A stretch of DNA of 64,000 nucleotides, from positions 377,152-441,151 of the forward strand of contig NZ_JANADO010000002.1 of NCBI RefSeq assembly GCF_024199845.1, in the 5' to 3' direction. This DNA comes from Bradyrhizobium sp. CCGB12 (GTDB lineage Bacteria; Pseudomonadota; Alphaproteobacteria; Rhizobiales; Xanthobacteraceae). Below, in pieces: positions 18,739 to 28,356 of the stretch; the first letter of the stretch is position 1, and every line of letters starts with the position of its first letter. Both the position numbers and the translations under genes were made by a program. The notes under the pieces are model-generated. The model searched no databases. It worked only from the letters and a program-made list of their open reading frames with translations, and was not told the DNA's origin.

Positions 18739-19140
18739 TGATGATTACAGGAGCCGCCTTGGCAACGTCCTGTTTGTAGGTTTCATCATCTGGTTTGCTG
18801 TTCCCCAGATGTTGCTGCAACAGACTACCTTGGACGCCCCTCGACGGGTGCGGACAAGAGCGCCAGCGACGACCGTAGGCACCGGAATTCCGACGCAACG
18901 GGAGGCAATCAGCAAAGCCGCCAAGGAGAATCCCGCTGGTAACGAAGATGCGAGCGGCGCTCGTGCGCGTGATGTGAAAGAGACCACGCAGGCGACGACC
19001 GTAGCCCGTGAACCTCGATGACAAGCAACGCGAGCAGCTCCGCTCGATCATCTCCTCAGTGCACGGCCCGAGCATGGACCGCCCCAATCGACAAGCTTTG
19101 TTTCTCCGTGGTCTCAGACCCAAAGGCTATTTAAGTATAG
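18739..19140 (+). pseudogene. DUF1236-like secreted protein remnant
   Basis: Pieces on the forward strand: a possible signal start MITGAALATSC, a low-complexity middle (AISKAAKENPAGNEDASGAR, VKETTQATTVA), then in another frame NLDDKQREQLRSIISSVHGP. The last piece has the look of the helical repeat found in DUF1236-type bradyrhizobial secreted proteins. Two or more frameshifts. The family call is tentative. Confidence 0.4.
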
Positions 19141-19227
19141 CCGCGAGTGGCCCCAGCCCCGGTCCTTGCCCCCGCCTGGGGCCGTTCTTTGCGGGTCCAG
19201 CATAGTCAGCATATTGCGACGATCTCG

Positions 19228-19308
19228 ATGGGTAAGTTCTCCCTAGGATTCATACTCGTTGGACTTGCCATACTCATCGTCGCAGCGGTCTACATGATCA
19301 TGCTTTGA
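19228..19308 (+). CDS. possible 26-residue membrane peptide
   Basis: ATG 19228 opens MGKFSLGFILVGLAILIVAA then VYMIML and a stop: a single near-ideal membrane helix with a charged N-terminus. No strong ribosome site. It may be a real small membrane protein or chance. Confidence 0.3.
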   Translation: MGKFSLGFILVGLAILIVAAVYMIML

Positions 19309-19356
19309 CATCTGCGGGCACCGGGAGTTGCAGCACGATAATTCAGCACGTCGCGA

Positions 19357-20526
19357 TCAAGACATCAGAGGGAACGTAAGGGTGGTGGTGGTGCCGCTCT
19401 CGTCGCTCTGCTGGTCGATTGCGCCACCGATCTGCCTGGCAAGTGAGGTCATCAATTTGAGCCCGGATCCAACCTGGTTGGCACTCTGGATTCCGCGTCC
19501 GTCATCCGACACCGTCAAACGTGCCTCGCCGTAGCCGATACCCCCAACCAATCGCACCCTGATCGTGCCGCCCCCCGCGCCAAAGGCATGCTTGATGCTG
19601 TTCATCGCAGCCTCATTCAAGATGAGACCGACAGGCAGCGCCCGATCGATGCTTGATTCGAGCTCGTCACATTCGACATCGACGTCAACCTGATCAACCT
19701 GCTGCCGGATTGCGCTGCAAAGAGCCCGGATGTAATGGCCGAGCCGGACAATCTGGCCTTCCTCGCGAGCGGCGAGTTGATCATGGGCAAGGGAAATCGC
19801 GGTGATGCGGCTCGCGACGTGATCGAGGGCTCGGTGAGCTTCAACATCATGATAGCGGCGCTTCTGGATGGATATCGAGGACAGGACGAGCTGGAAGTTG
19901 TTCTTCACGCGATGCTGCATCTCACGAAGTAAAACCTCGCGCTTTTGGGCTACGGCCAAGGCCGCCATCAGACTTGCCTCTTGATCGGGTCGGGCAGCAT
20001 GGCGCAGCACAATACCTATCATTGCGGCAGCGGCGGTCAGAAACTCCGTTGTGTCTTCGCTGAAGTCGCGCGGGGTTGTACTGTCAACTTCCAACACCCC
20101 CCATGCCGCCCCATCAATCAGCACCGGCACGTTGCTCACGGACACGATCCCATGCTCCTTGAGGAACTCGGAGCGGACGAAGCCTTTTTCTTCACCGAAT
20201 TCCTTGACGCTGACCGGCTCTCCCGTTTGGTAAGCCCGTCCCCCCGGCGAACGCAGGTCAGGCGAGAACGTGGCCGTGCCGACCGCTCCGTCCTTCCACC
20301 CGACACCGGCGACGAGGAGAAGGTCGGACATCTCCGGACGGTAGCGGAGGATCTTGACGTGGTGGATCTCGACCGCGCGGGAAATCTGAACAACGACCTG
20401 GCTCATGAATCGGTCAAAATCTGTGATCTCAGCCGAAAGACGGCCGATATCGACCAGAATGCGAACATGGCGCCGGACCTTGTCCAGCACGTGCGCCTCG
20501 CCTTGTTGGTCTGGATTGTCATTCAT
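19357..20526 (-). CDS. GAF-HisKA_2 sensor histidine kinase
   Basis: 389 residues, soluble. Residues ~20-180 form a GAF domain (RAVEIHHVKILRYRPEMSDL, SEFLKEHGIVSVSNVPVL). The HisKA_2 box is LLREMQHRVKNNFQLVLSS with the phospho-accepting His, and the ATPase has LILNEAAMNSIKHAFG (N box) and SDDGRGI (G1). Such kinases phosphorylate PhyR-type or single-domain receivers in stress or light signalling. ATG 20526 follows AAGGG. It is divergent from the kinase at 20702, and both face a symmetrical EcfG-like promoter. Input ligand unknown. Confidence 0.9.
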   Translation of the reverse strand: MNDNPDQQGEAHVLDKVRRHVRILVDIGRLSAEITDFDRFMSQVVVQISRAVEIHHVKILRYRPEMSDLLLVAGVGWKDGAVGTATFSPDLRSPGGRAYQTGEPVSVKEFGEEKGFVRSEFLKEHGIVSVSNVPVLIDGAAWGVLEVDSTTPRDFSEDTTEFLTAAAAMIGIVLRHAARPDQEASLMAALAVAQKREVLLREMQHRVKNNFQLVLSSISIQKRRYHDVEAHRALDHVASRITAISLAHDQLAAREEGQIVRLGHYIRALCSAIRQQVDQVDVDVECDELESSIDRALPVGLILNEAAMNSIKHAFGAGGGTIRVRLVGGIGYGEARLTVSDDGRGIQSANQVGSGLKLMTSLARQIGGAIDQQSDESGTTTTLTFPLMS

Positions 20527-20612
20527 GACCCTTCAACGCGTCTCACGACAAACGGTGCCGAAGATGGCGACGGGCAGTCCGCAGAGTGGGGGCAACGCGA
20601 GCTCAATCCGTT

Positions 20613-20639
20613 GGAACAGGCGTCTTGACCGGCCGTTCC
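20613..20639. promoter_or_regulatory. symmetrical EcfG-type promoter between divergent kinases
   Basis: GGAAC 20613-20617, 17 bases, GTTCC 20635-20639. Because the two ends are each other's reverse complement, the -35 of one strand is the -10 of the other: forward reads GGAAC-N16-CGTT towards the kinase at 20702, reverse reads GGAAC-N17-GTT towards the kinase at 20526. Confidence 0.6.
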
Positions 20640-20701
20640 CAGTGTACTTGGCCATGGGTGTGCCACGCCATCGGCATGCCTCGGGAGAAAGAGGAGCGGC
20701 C

Positions 20702-22253
20702 TTGACCACTCGAGAACAGCTAGTTGATCGGCAGCGCGCGCTCGCAAAATTCGGTGAGTTCGTCCTCCGTTGCGACGATCTGCCAAGGTTACTGACAGAG
20801 GCCTGTCGGCTGATCGCAGCGGCGCTGAATACCGATCTTGCCAAGATCCTGGAGATTGAGAGCGAGCGGGGAACCGCACTTGTTCTTGCGGGCGTCGGCT
20901 GGGCATCAGACATCGTCGGCAAAGCGCGCATACAACTCGATGAACGGTCTTCGGAGACCTATGCGCTCAACAAAGGCGAGCCGGTTGTCACGCAGGACAT
21001 CGCCCATGAGACCCGCTTCGACCTCCCGGCTTTCATGAAATCTCATGGCATCGTCGCTCTTGTGAACGTGCCCATTTCCCTGCCGGGGGGCAAAGCCTTC
21101 GGCCTGCTACAAGTCGATGCTCGCGAAGCCCGCAGTTTCGACGACGATGACATCCAATTCCTGCGCACGTACGCCATGATCCTTGGACCGGTCATCGACC
21201 GTCTTCGGAAGGTCCGCGATCGAAACAAATGTCGAACGCTTTCGGCTGGTCGTCGAGAACACCCGCGACTATGCGGCCCTGCTTAGCGACCCCGATGATA
21301 TCATCACCGACTGGTTTCTCGGCGCGCAGGCGATCTTTGGCTGGAAGGCCTACGAGATCATCGGGCAGCCTGGCGCCGTGCTCTTTATCGACGAGGACCA
21401 GCACATCGGCGTGCCGGAGCTAGAAATCGATGTGGCGCGGAAGCACGGGACCGCGACCAACGTGAGGTGGCACAAGCGCAAGGACGGAAGCCGTGTGTTC
21501 ATCGAGGGGCAGACCGTGGCGCTGCGCAGGGGGGACGGAACAGTGCGCGGCTTCATGAAGATCGGGCAGGACACGACAGAGCGCCGCCGCGCCGAGGAGC
21601 AACAGGGCATCCTGCTCGCCGAGCTCCAGCACCGTGTACGCAACGTCTTGGCCATGGTGCGCTCGATCATCTTCAAGGGAAATGCCGCTTCGGTGAAGGA
21701 GTTCCGTCGCGACCTGGTGGGCCGGATCACAGCGATGGCACGGACGCAGGCGCTGTTGACGCGGCGTGCTGGTGATGGGGTCGATCTTGAGGCTTTGATC
21801 AGCGACGAACTGCTTACTCACGTCACTGCTGTGGACCGGATCACGGTTTCAGGCCCCGCGGTGACGCTCCCCGCAAAGGCTGCAGAGGTGCTCACCTTGG
21901 CGATCCATGAACTGGCGACAAACGCTTTGAAGTATGGCGCCCTGGGCCAGGCAGAAGGACGATTGCATGTGTCCTGGTGGCGCACGCGGGAGAGTGACAA
22001 GGAATGGCTGCACCTGGTCTGGCAGGAGCAAGGCGTCTCCGCGCCTGCGGCAGGAGAGCCGCGCGCGGGTTTTGGCACCGAGTTGATCACCAAGCGCGTG
22101 CCCTATGAGCTTCGGGGCCGCGGAAGCGTGGACTTCCAAGCCGGAGGAATCCGCTGCACGATTGCCTTCCCGCTATCGGCCGGCGACAGCATCTTTCAGT
22201 CCGACAAGCCCGGTATCCTGTCCGACATCCGAGATCGGGAGGCGACCCTATGA
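20702..22253 (+). pseudogene. GAF-PAS-HWE histidine kinase, one frameshift
   Basis: TTG 20702 follows GAGGAG by five bases. First frame: a GAF domain (LLTEACRLIAAALNTDLAKI, FMKSHGIVALVNVPISLPGG) to VIDRLRKVRD at about 21220. The sequence then continues in the next frame with ERFRLVVENTRDYAALL, a PAS domain (IITDWFLGAQAIFGWKAYEI), and an HWE kinase: LLAELQHRVRNVLAMVRSI with the His, HELATNALKYGAL and the LVWQEQGV motif that names the family. Total about 515 residues. The single indel near 21215-21235 falls in the GAF-PAS linker, so the second half could be made from an internal start or the break could be an artefact. Overlaps the response regulator by four bases. Confidence 0.85.
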
Positions 22254-22621
22254 TCCCCTCGCGTCCACTTGAGGGCGTTTCCGTTCTTGTCCTTGAAGAC
22301 AACTACTACATCGCCGAAGAATCCCAGCTGACGCTGGAAGACGCCGGCGCGCGCGTGCTCGGCCCTTGTCGGAACCTGGAAGAGACTCTTGAAACGCTCG
22401 AGGCAGATCATCCGCAATGTGCTCTGGTCGACGTCAATCTCGGCGAGGGCCCTACATTCGAGCCTGCGAGAGCACTTCGAGCGGCCGGCGTCTCGGTGCT
22501 CTTGGTCACAGGCTATGATTCAGCAATCGTCCCAGCCGATCTCAAGGATGTACCTTGCCTTCAGAAGCCGGTGGACTCCCGACGGCTGGTCAGCGCAGTT
22601 GCATCGGCGTCCGCGCGTTAG
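22250..22621 (+). CDS. single-domain response regulator
   Basis: 123 residues, a CheY-like receiver without output domain. VLVLEDNYYIAEESQL gives the acidic pocket, CALVDVNLGEG the phospho-accepting Asp, LLVTGYD the Thr/Ser position and LQKPVD the conserved Lys. ATGA overlap with the HWE kinase and a GGAGG ribosome site show translational coupling, so it is almost certainly that kinase's partner. Such receivers usually pass the phosphate on or act as sinks. Confidence 0.9.
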   Translation: MIPSRPLEGVSVLVLEDNYYIAEESQLTLEDAGARVLGPCRNLEETLETLEADHPQCALVDVNLGEGPTFEPARALRAAGVSVLLVTGYDSAIVPADLKDVPCLQKPVDSRRLVSAVASASAR

Positions 22622-22669
22622 GGTTGCGCGGCTGATGCGTCGAAGGCAAGCAGCGTCCGCTGCTCTCTT

Positions 22670-22850
22670 TCAACCGAAAGCCGGCAGCTTCGTGATCAGC
22701 TTGTCCAGCGTGATCGGATAGTCGCGTACGCGGACGCCCGTCGCGTTCTGGATGCGTTCGCGACGGCCGCTGCCACACCGCAAATGCCGAGTTCGGCTAG
22801 GCCATTCGCGCTCGTCGGAACTGGCTGAGCTGCTACACGGGTCAGGTTTG
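22670..22850 (-). pseudogene. xanthine-dehydrogenase-type molybdenum subunit, C-terminal scrap
   Basis: Reverse strand: GLAELGICGVAAAVAN, then after a one-base shift QNATGVRVRDYPITLDKLIT and a stop at 22670. This is the end of the large molybdopterin-binding subunit of the xanthine dehydrogenase/aldehyde oxidase family. Over 90 percent of the gene is absent. Confidence 0.65.
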
Positions 22851-22892
22851 CGGAGGGAGGAGCTTTTCCTTTCAAGCAGGACAGACACCATA

Positions 22893-22917
22893 GGAACGCC
22901 TTCCAATTCTCAGTGTT
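22893..22917 (+). promoter_or_regulatory. EcfG-type promoter
   Basis: GGAAC 22893-22897, 17 bases, GTT 22915-22917, 46 bases before the amine oxidase remnant. Confidence 0.5.
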
Positions 22918-22962
22918 CGGAGAGCAATCAGGCCCTCTCGGTTCACGTCACTGCGCTCAGTC

Positions 22963-23431
22963 ATGCAGCATCGTTCGCTTGTCGACGTAGCCATTGTCGA
23001 AGCCGGCGCGGCCGGTTTGGCAGCAGCTCGGGAACTGCGGCTACACGGGTTGTCAGTCCTTGTTCTTGAAGCGCGCAACCGGGCCGACGGGCGCGCGACA
23101 ACCAAGCGCCTCGACCGCGGCATCGTCTTTCACGTCCGTTGCGAATGGCTTCATTCCGCAGACATCAATTCTAGTATGAAGATGGCACGGGACTACGGAT
23201 TCGACGTGGTATCTTCCCCGCCGCACTGTACTGAACACAGCTATCGTCGCGATTTTCTCAATAGAAGATCAAAGACAGTTTCAAGCGAGCCTGAGAGAAT
23301 TCGATCTGCGCATCGCGCAGGCGGCCGAGCGTTGTGCCGACGCATCCGCCAACGACTGCCTGGATCACGACAACAGGTGGAAGGCCCTGATCGACGCGGA
23401 GGCTTTGCATCATACGGCTGCTCTACTTTAG
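22963..23431 (+). pseudogene. flavin amine oxidase, N-terminal remnant
   Basis: Starts MQHRSLVDVAIVEAGAAGLA, a Rossmann FAD-binding start in which the first Gly of GxGxxG is Glu. It continues LRLHGLSVLVLEARNRADGR, IVFHVRCEWLHSADINS and FDVVSSPPHCTEHSY. After a frameshift near 23255 it goes on as EDQRQFQASLREFDLRIAQA and AERCADASANDCLDHDNRW, then stops. Only about a third of a flavin-containing monoamine oxidase is present. Both the damaged nucleotide motif and the truncation mean it is dead. Confidence 0.75.
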
Positions 23432-23439
23432 GGCGTTGA

Positions 23440-24231
23440 TATTTACGGATTATTGCTGAGGTCGAGACAGACCAATTGACAAATGTCCGGTCAGGGTCAA
23501 ACGGCGACCTCGCCCCTGATTGGGCTGGTCCGGTGTACCCCGCAGACCGGATGCCACGGTCGCTCGCAGCAAAGTCAGCATCGGGCCAATTCCGGACGTC
23601 TGCTGCCAATAGGCTCCTCGGCAAGGATCTATTAATCGTGAGCGCGAGCCTCACGTGCGATTTGATCGATTAGCGCTTAAGTTGTGATCGACATGATCGA
23701 AGGCTTGGGTGCAAATCGCATGCAATCGATGGTACGCCGGTGAAGCACCCCAATCCAAGGAGGCATCGATCCGTTCGGTGACTCCACTGGAGTCCGGACC
23801 GTGCGGGCATTGTATGGATGCTGGTGTTAGCAATTATTGCTATCGCCATCTTTGCAGAGTTGCGGCTTATTACCCCTTCCTACCACAGCGGAACGCCAAT
23901 GCGGCTTTGGACCCGACTGGGATTGCACACCTCATCCCAGCGGCGAACCCACATGCATCAAGAAGATCGGTCGGGAAATCAACCTGACGCGCGGCATCGG
24001 CAAATTGAACAAGCCAATAGATCCTGTGAGGTGGAACCGCCCGCAGACTTCTGCTCAGGGTCAAAGTACGAAGAATTCGGCCTGAGCAAAACTAGTCCGC
24101 TTCCACCAACGAAGCAGATTTCAATGTGACGGTTCGCCACTTCGCTGACGCGTTGCATAGGATGCCGGAGAGCGATGGCCCAGGGTTGGTTGATCTGTGC
24201 TAGGCTTCTTCAACACATGGTTGGTTTTGGC
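23440..24231. other. intergenic with mosaic-repeat traces
   Basis: No gene recognised. 23490-23600 (gtcagggtcaaacggcgacc and following) resembles the dispersed GQKQ-type mosaic repeat. The remainder gives only short frames. Confidence 0.35.
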
Positions 24232-24241
24232 GGAGGCGATT

Positions 24242-24997
24242 GTGAGGCGACGTGAGTTCATCGCGCTCCTCGGCGGCGCGGCGGCATTCCGACCACTCGG
24301 CGCGCATGCGCAGCGTCTGCCAGAGCGCATCCTCTATTTCACATACTCCGCCGGCTACCGGCATGATGTCATACCGCTTTCTAAGGTAATCTTGACTCAG
24401 CTCGGAAGCAATTCGGGTGTCTTTGAAGTCACTGCAACGGAAGACACGTCTGAATTTTCTACCGAAAACCTCGAGCGCTACGCAGCGGTGATGTTCTACA
24501 CAACCGGAGAACTTCCGATGAGCGACGCGCAAAAGAGAGCTCTTCTCAACTTTGTGCGCTCGGGCCGCGGATTCCTCGGCGTTCATTCGGCGACGGACAC
24601 ATTCTACAATTGGCCGGACTATCTCGACCTGATCGGCGGCTACTTTAATGGTCATCCTTGGCATCAGGCCGTGAAGATCGAGGTGGTTGATGCCGGCGAC
24701 CCCCTGGTGGCTTTTCTCGGGAATTCGTTGCAAGTCGAGGACGAGATCTACCAGATCAGCGACTTCGAATATCGTGGATCACGCGTGCTTCTGCGCCTCG
24801 ACCCAAGCTCGGTGGACCTTGGCAAGACTGGCGTACATCAACGATTCTATGGCTGGCCTCTCACCTGGACCCGATTCTATGGCGAGGGACGAGTACTTTA
24901 TTCGGCGCTAGGCCACGAGCCGTCAGTTTGGCAGGACGCCCGCTACCAGCGAATCCTCACGAACGCTATCACTTGGTCTATGCGAAGGTCGCCCTAG
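24242..24997 (+). CDS. ThuA-like domain protein with Tat-type signal
   Basis: 251 residues from GTG 24242, five bases after GGAGG. The N-terminus MRRREFIALLGGAAAF with a following AHAQ cleavage site is a twin-arginine-like export signal. The mature domain is ThuA-like (glutamine-amidotransferase fold): RILYFTYSAGYRHDVIPLSK, YAAVMFYTTGELPMSDAQKR, GRGFLGVHSATDTFYNWPDY, LIGGYFNGHPWHQAV and a final GRVLYSALGHEPSVW. These proteins are tied to sugar or trehalose metabolism but the reaction is unclear. Single gene, intact. A longer frame back to 24197 lacks a ribosome site. Confidence 0.85.
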   Translation: MRRREFIALLGGAAAFRPLGAHAQRLPERILYFTYSAGYRHDVIPLSKVILTQLGSNSGVFEVTATEDTSEFSTENLERYAAVMFYTTGELPMSDAQKRALLNFVRSGRGFLGVHSATDTFYNWPDYLDLIGGYFNGHPWHQAVKIEVVDAGDPLVAFLGNSLQVEDEIYQISDFEYRGSRVLLRLDPSSVDLGKTGVHQRFYGWPLTWTRFYGEGRVLYSALGHEPSVWQDARYQRILTNAITWSMRRSP

Positions 24998-25485
24998 TAG
25001 ACGCCGCGGCACTTCCCATTTGCGCCACCGCCGGGTTCGTTGGCTGGTGTCCGTGCCAGAGGTTCGGACCGTCTTGGTCTGCGACTTCCGCTTCGGGTCA
25101 AAACCGGGCCTCTCATCGTTAGAATTGGACGCAAGTACGTCTCCAATCGTCCGAAAGCGGAAGTGGATCGGAAGGGTTCCCCGCTAAAAATGGCCAGCCT
25201 CACAAGTTGAGGAGGTCAACATGACCGATATTCTGAGCGTTAACCCCCCGTTTCGGGGCGCACTCCGTGGAATAAGGGCAAGATCGTCGGCGCGACGCCA
25301 CCCCTCATCCTGGCATAGGTCGACGACGCTCTTGCAATAGCAGAACAAGTTGACGTCTGAATTCGGGGGCAGAGCGGGCGCGCTCTGCTCTGCCCTCACA
25401 GACTGCTCCGGGCCAACAACCGACTTCGGAACGGCGCCGCTGTAGAATCCAAAGAAGAGCACGGGATGATCCTCTTCAGTTGGCG
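24998..25485. other. intergenic with mosaic-repeat trace
   Basis: No gene seen. 25079-25115 (cttccgcttcgggtcaaaac) is a short copy of the bradyrhizobial mosaic repeat family. Confidence 0.35.
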
Positions 25486-25869
25486 TCAAAACATCCCATT
25501 TGCGTTTGCGGAGTGCTCGGGAAGGGTTTGCAGCACATCCCAGTGCTCAACGATCCTGCCATCGTCATCAAGTCGGAAAATGTCCATTCCGGCGTAGTCT
25601 TTGTCGCCGGGCCAATGCTGGAAGCAATGGAGGACGACGTATGCGCCCTCGGCGATCACACGCTGAAATTCAACCTTTTTGCCGGGATATTCGCGAGCCA
25701 TCCGCTCGAAATAATCAATGAAGCCCTGCTTGCCCGTGGCGACGTGAGGGTTGTGCTGAAGATATTCGACCCCGACGTAGCGCTCTACCGCTTCGCGCGG
25801 CCGACATTTGTTGAACATCAGATCATAAAATTCGACCACGTGCTGCTTGTTAGCTGCCAAGTTCACCAT
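25486..25869 (-). CDS. SnoaL-like / NTF2-fold protein
   Basis: 127 residues from ATG 25869 ([20 protein letters not shown]), preceded by GGAGCGG. Typical SnoaL-like polyketide-cyclase-related sequence: [60 protein letters not shown]. The E..RYV...Y.QHNP block is that of the predicted SnoaL-like aldol condensation enzymes; substrate unknown. It stands alone. Confidence 0.85.
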   Translation of the reverse strand: MVNLAANKQHVVEFYDLMFNKCRPREAVERYVGVEYLQHNPHVATGKQGFIDYFERMAREYPGKKVEFQRVIAEGAYVVLHCFQHWPGDKDYAGMDIFRLDDDGRIVEHWDVLQTLPEHSANANGMF

Positions 25870-25954
25870 AAGCCGCTCCGATCCATTATCGTTGAGCAAG
25901 TGCGGAAAGATCGGGCCGGCTGGAAGCAGCGTCAAGGGGCTATATTTTCGACTG

Positions 25955-26095
25955 CATCAAATCAATGGAATGTCAGCGTTGGGTCAAAAGCAGCGGTCAC
26001 CCCATCAGTCGGGCAACGTCGGGCCTCCCTCGACAGCAGACATGGCAATGGCTCTCGTGATGTTCGGCTCGGGGCCAGCGGCGCATGCTAGCACG
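25955..26095 (+). repeat. dispersed GQKQ mosaic repeat, copy A
   Basis: Begins aatgtcagcgttgggtcaaa, which would read MSALGQKQ, the signature of a common non-coding repeat in Bradyrhizobium-type genomes. Similar over more than 100 bases to 40895-41045. Fragments at 23490, 25079 and 43018 share the gggtcaaa core. Confidence 0.65.
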
Positions 26096-26774
26096 AGGGC
26101 GCTCTCAGGGTGGGGCATGTCGCCCTTCAGCATGCGTTCCACTGTCCTGCTCGTACTTATCGACGGGGGGCACGTCCAGCATCTACGTGCTTCTCGGCCT
26201 CTACCTATCGGACTGATTGCGTTGGGCCTAGCCTGCCTGCTGTTCGTCCCGCTCGCTAAGCGGTACGGATGGGGCAATGAAGGGCGCCTCACGAGGCATC
26301 TCAGTCGTCCGCAGTTTGAAGACGAAAGCCGCAAGTCCAGTTGAAGGGCACCGAGGGGACGTCCGCTCCGGATCAAGCAGTGAACGGTTGAGCCACGTTC
26401 TATAGCGACGATCAGATACAGGATGCGATTGCTGCCTCGGAGGACCACACTCCCTGTATTTGGGAGAGGATGAAGAAGATGGCTTCGACCCCGGACGATC
26501 CTCACGATAAGGAACAAGAAACAGAACCGGGAGCAATCGTGCGCGTCCTTACCATTGTCTTACCCAAGGTGTCCTTCGTCGCGCAAGCTGAAGACAAAAA
26601 AGAAGCAAGAGCGCGTCTTAGCATCGATGTGGGCAACGCTGTTCGCCCGGGAATCACGTCAGCTAGGGGCGGTTCCTAGATCAAAATTGTAACGACTGCT
26701 AATGGGATGGACCGGCTGCTTCCTCTGCGGGGATAGTCTGCAAAGGCTACCCCGCAGCATCCGGAAAAACAGCT
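26096..26774. other. no gene supported
   Basis: Short frames only. One hydrophobic stretch at about 26200-26260 (LIALGLACLLFVPLAKRYG) could be a scrap of a membrane protein. The IS110 remnant starts at about 26775. Confidence 0.3.
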
Positions 26775-27734
26775 CATGGACACCACCCCCGCTGGCCTCG
26801 ATCGGCATCGACATCGCGAACGAAGTCTTCCACGTCATCGGTTTTGGCACGGACGGGCTGTCGCCAGATCAAGCGACTGGCGCTGGTCGAGGCCTTCAAG
26901 AAGCGCCACCTTGTGTGGTCGGCATGGAGGCATGCCTCAGTGCACACTTTGTCAGCCGGGCGCTGCGCCAGCGGGGCCACCAGCCGCGGATCATCCCGCG
27001 ATCTATGTCAAGGCGTTCGTAAAGGGACAGAAGAACGACTACAACGACGCCGAGCCAATTGCAGAGGCCGCCCTGGGGCCGAATCTGCGCGTTGTTTGTG
27101 AGAAGACGCAGGACCAGCTCGACCTCCAGGCCCTGCATCGCATTCGACCTCGCCTGGTCTCGCGACGGGCGGCGACGATCAATCAGGCCGCGCATTCGTG
27201 GCGATCCTGGAGAGCCGTCAGGATGAGATATCGCCACGAACGCGCGGCCTGATTACTGGCTTGTACGAAGACCGGATATCTCTCGATGAACGGGTCGAGA
27301 GCCTTTCCGGTGAGATTGACCAGACCGGTGAGAAGGAAACTGACCGCCGTTGCCTCATGAGCATTCCGGGCATCGGCCCACCGATCTCGACCGCCGTGGT
27401 CGCCGCCATTGGTACCGGCGAGGCATTCGAGCGCGGGCGAGACTTGGGCGCATGGCTTAGTCTTGTGCCACAGCACAGGCGGCCGATCCATTCTGGGCCG
27501 CATCTCCAAACGAGGGAGCAAGTACCTCAGAACCCTATCATCCCCGCAAACGTCATCCTGATGCGTCCGCACAATTGGGAATGCTTCAGCTTCGGAGCAT
27601 GGCTCCGGAACGCAGCCCCACGGCTGCATCGCAACAAGCTGGCTACGGCCAACAAATTAGCGCGGATCGCGTGGAGCATCCTGCGCAATGAGACGGCCTT
27701 GGACGCTCCCCGCCACGAGGTGATGGCGATCTGA
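26775..27734 (+). mobile_element. IS110-family transposase, decayed copy 1
   Basis: Segments in three frames: IGIDIANEVFHVIGFGTDG (first Asp of the DEDD nuclease), IKRLALVEAFKK, CVVGMEACLSAHFVSRALRQ, YVKAFVKGQKNDYNDAEPIA, QDQLDLQALHRIRPRLVSRR, then after a deletion AILESRQDEISPRTRGLITG, LMSIPGIGPPISTAVVAAIG and ANVILMRPHNWECFSFGAWL. IS110 elements transpose with a RuvC-like DEDD enzyme guided by a bridge RNA and have no classic inverted repeats. Several frameshifts and the loss of about 40 residues show it is inactive. Confidence 0.88.
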
Positions 27735-28356
27735 GCCAAACCTCATCCGAGTTCGCGATAGAGAAAATGCATGGAACGGATCAATGAGCGCATGCAGAGT
27801 CTGGTAACCCAAATGGTTGCTTGCCAACCTGTCCGCTAATGAGACAAAGATGCATGCGTATTCCCATCAAGGCCACGGTCCGCGATCCGATGAACCAGGC
27901 CCGATACAATCAGCGTTTCCGCAACCCACGCACAATGTCTTGCGACGCAGCCGGTCCATACATATGGGTCATGTGTGGACGGCTCCTGGTTGGCAAGGAG
28001 AATCTTCACTTTGCGGCCGGTCCATCCTACGTTTACGACTACAGGACCTGGTTTTGTGGGAAACTGACGGGATCAGGCCGGTATCGGTCGCACAGTTTCT
28101 TGGGCAGGGCATCGGGGAAAGAGCCATAATAAGTGGTTTGGCGCTATCATAAATCTTCTGAGAAAATGCTCTCACCGAAAAACAGTCCAACAAATCCAGA
28201 TTGTGGAAACGCCGTGACCGCAAGATAAGGTCGCGCTGATCAACTGGGACATCCCCGATCTCGACTCGGTGCTGGTTCATAACGCGGCGATTTCCACGCG
28301 GTCGCGCATGATATCGCCGCGCAGCCGCCTGGGACGACAGCCAAGTGGGGAGCCGT
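27735..28356. other. intergenic, no gene supported
   Basis: No recognisable gene or repeat beyond the end of the IS remnant. Confidence 0.35.

Noticed and set aside
13100..19100. Regular dispersed repeats looking like a CRISPR array
   Set aside because: I looked for evenly spaced direct repeats throughout and found none; the repeats present are gene duplications and mosaic elements.
22250..22621. Single-domain receiver as PhyR, the anti-anti-sigma factor
   Set aside because: It lacks the N-terminal sigma-like domain of PhyR; only a receiver is present, and no NepR or EcfG gene is in the window.
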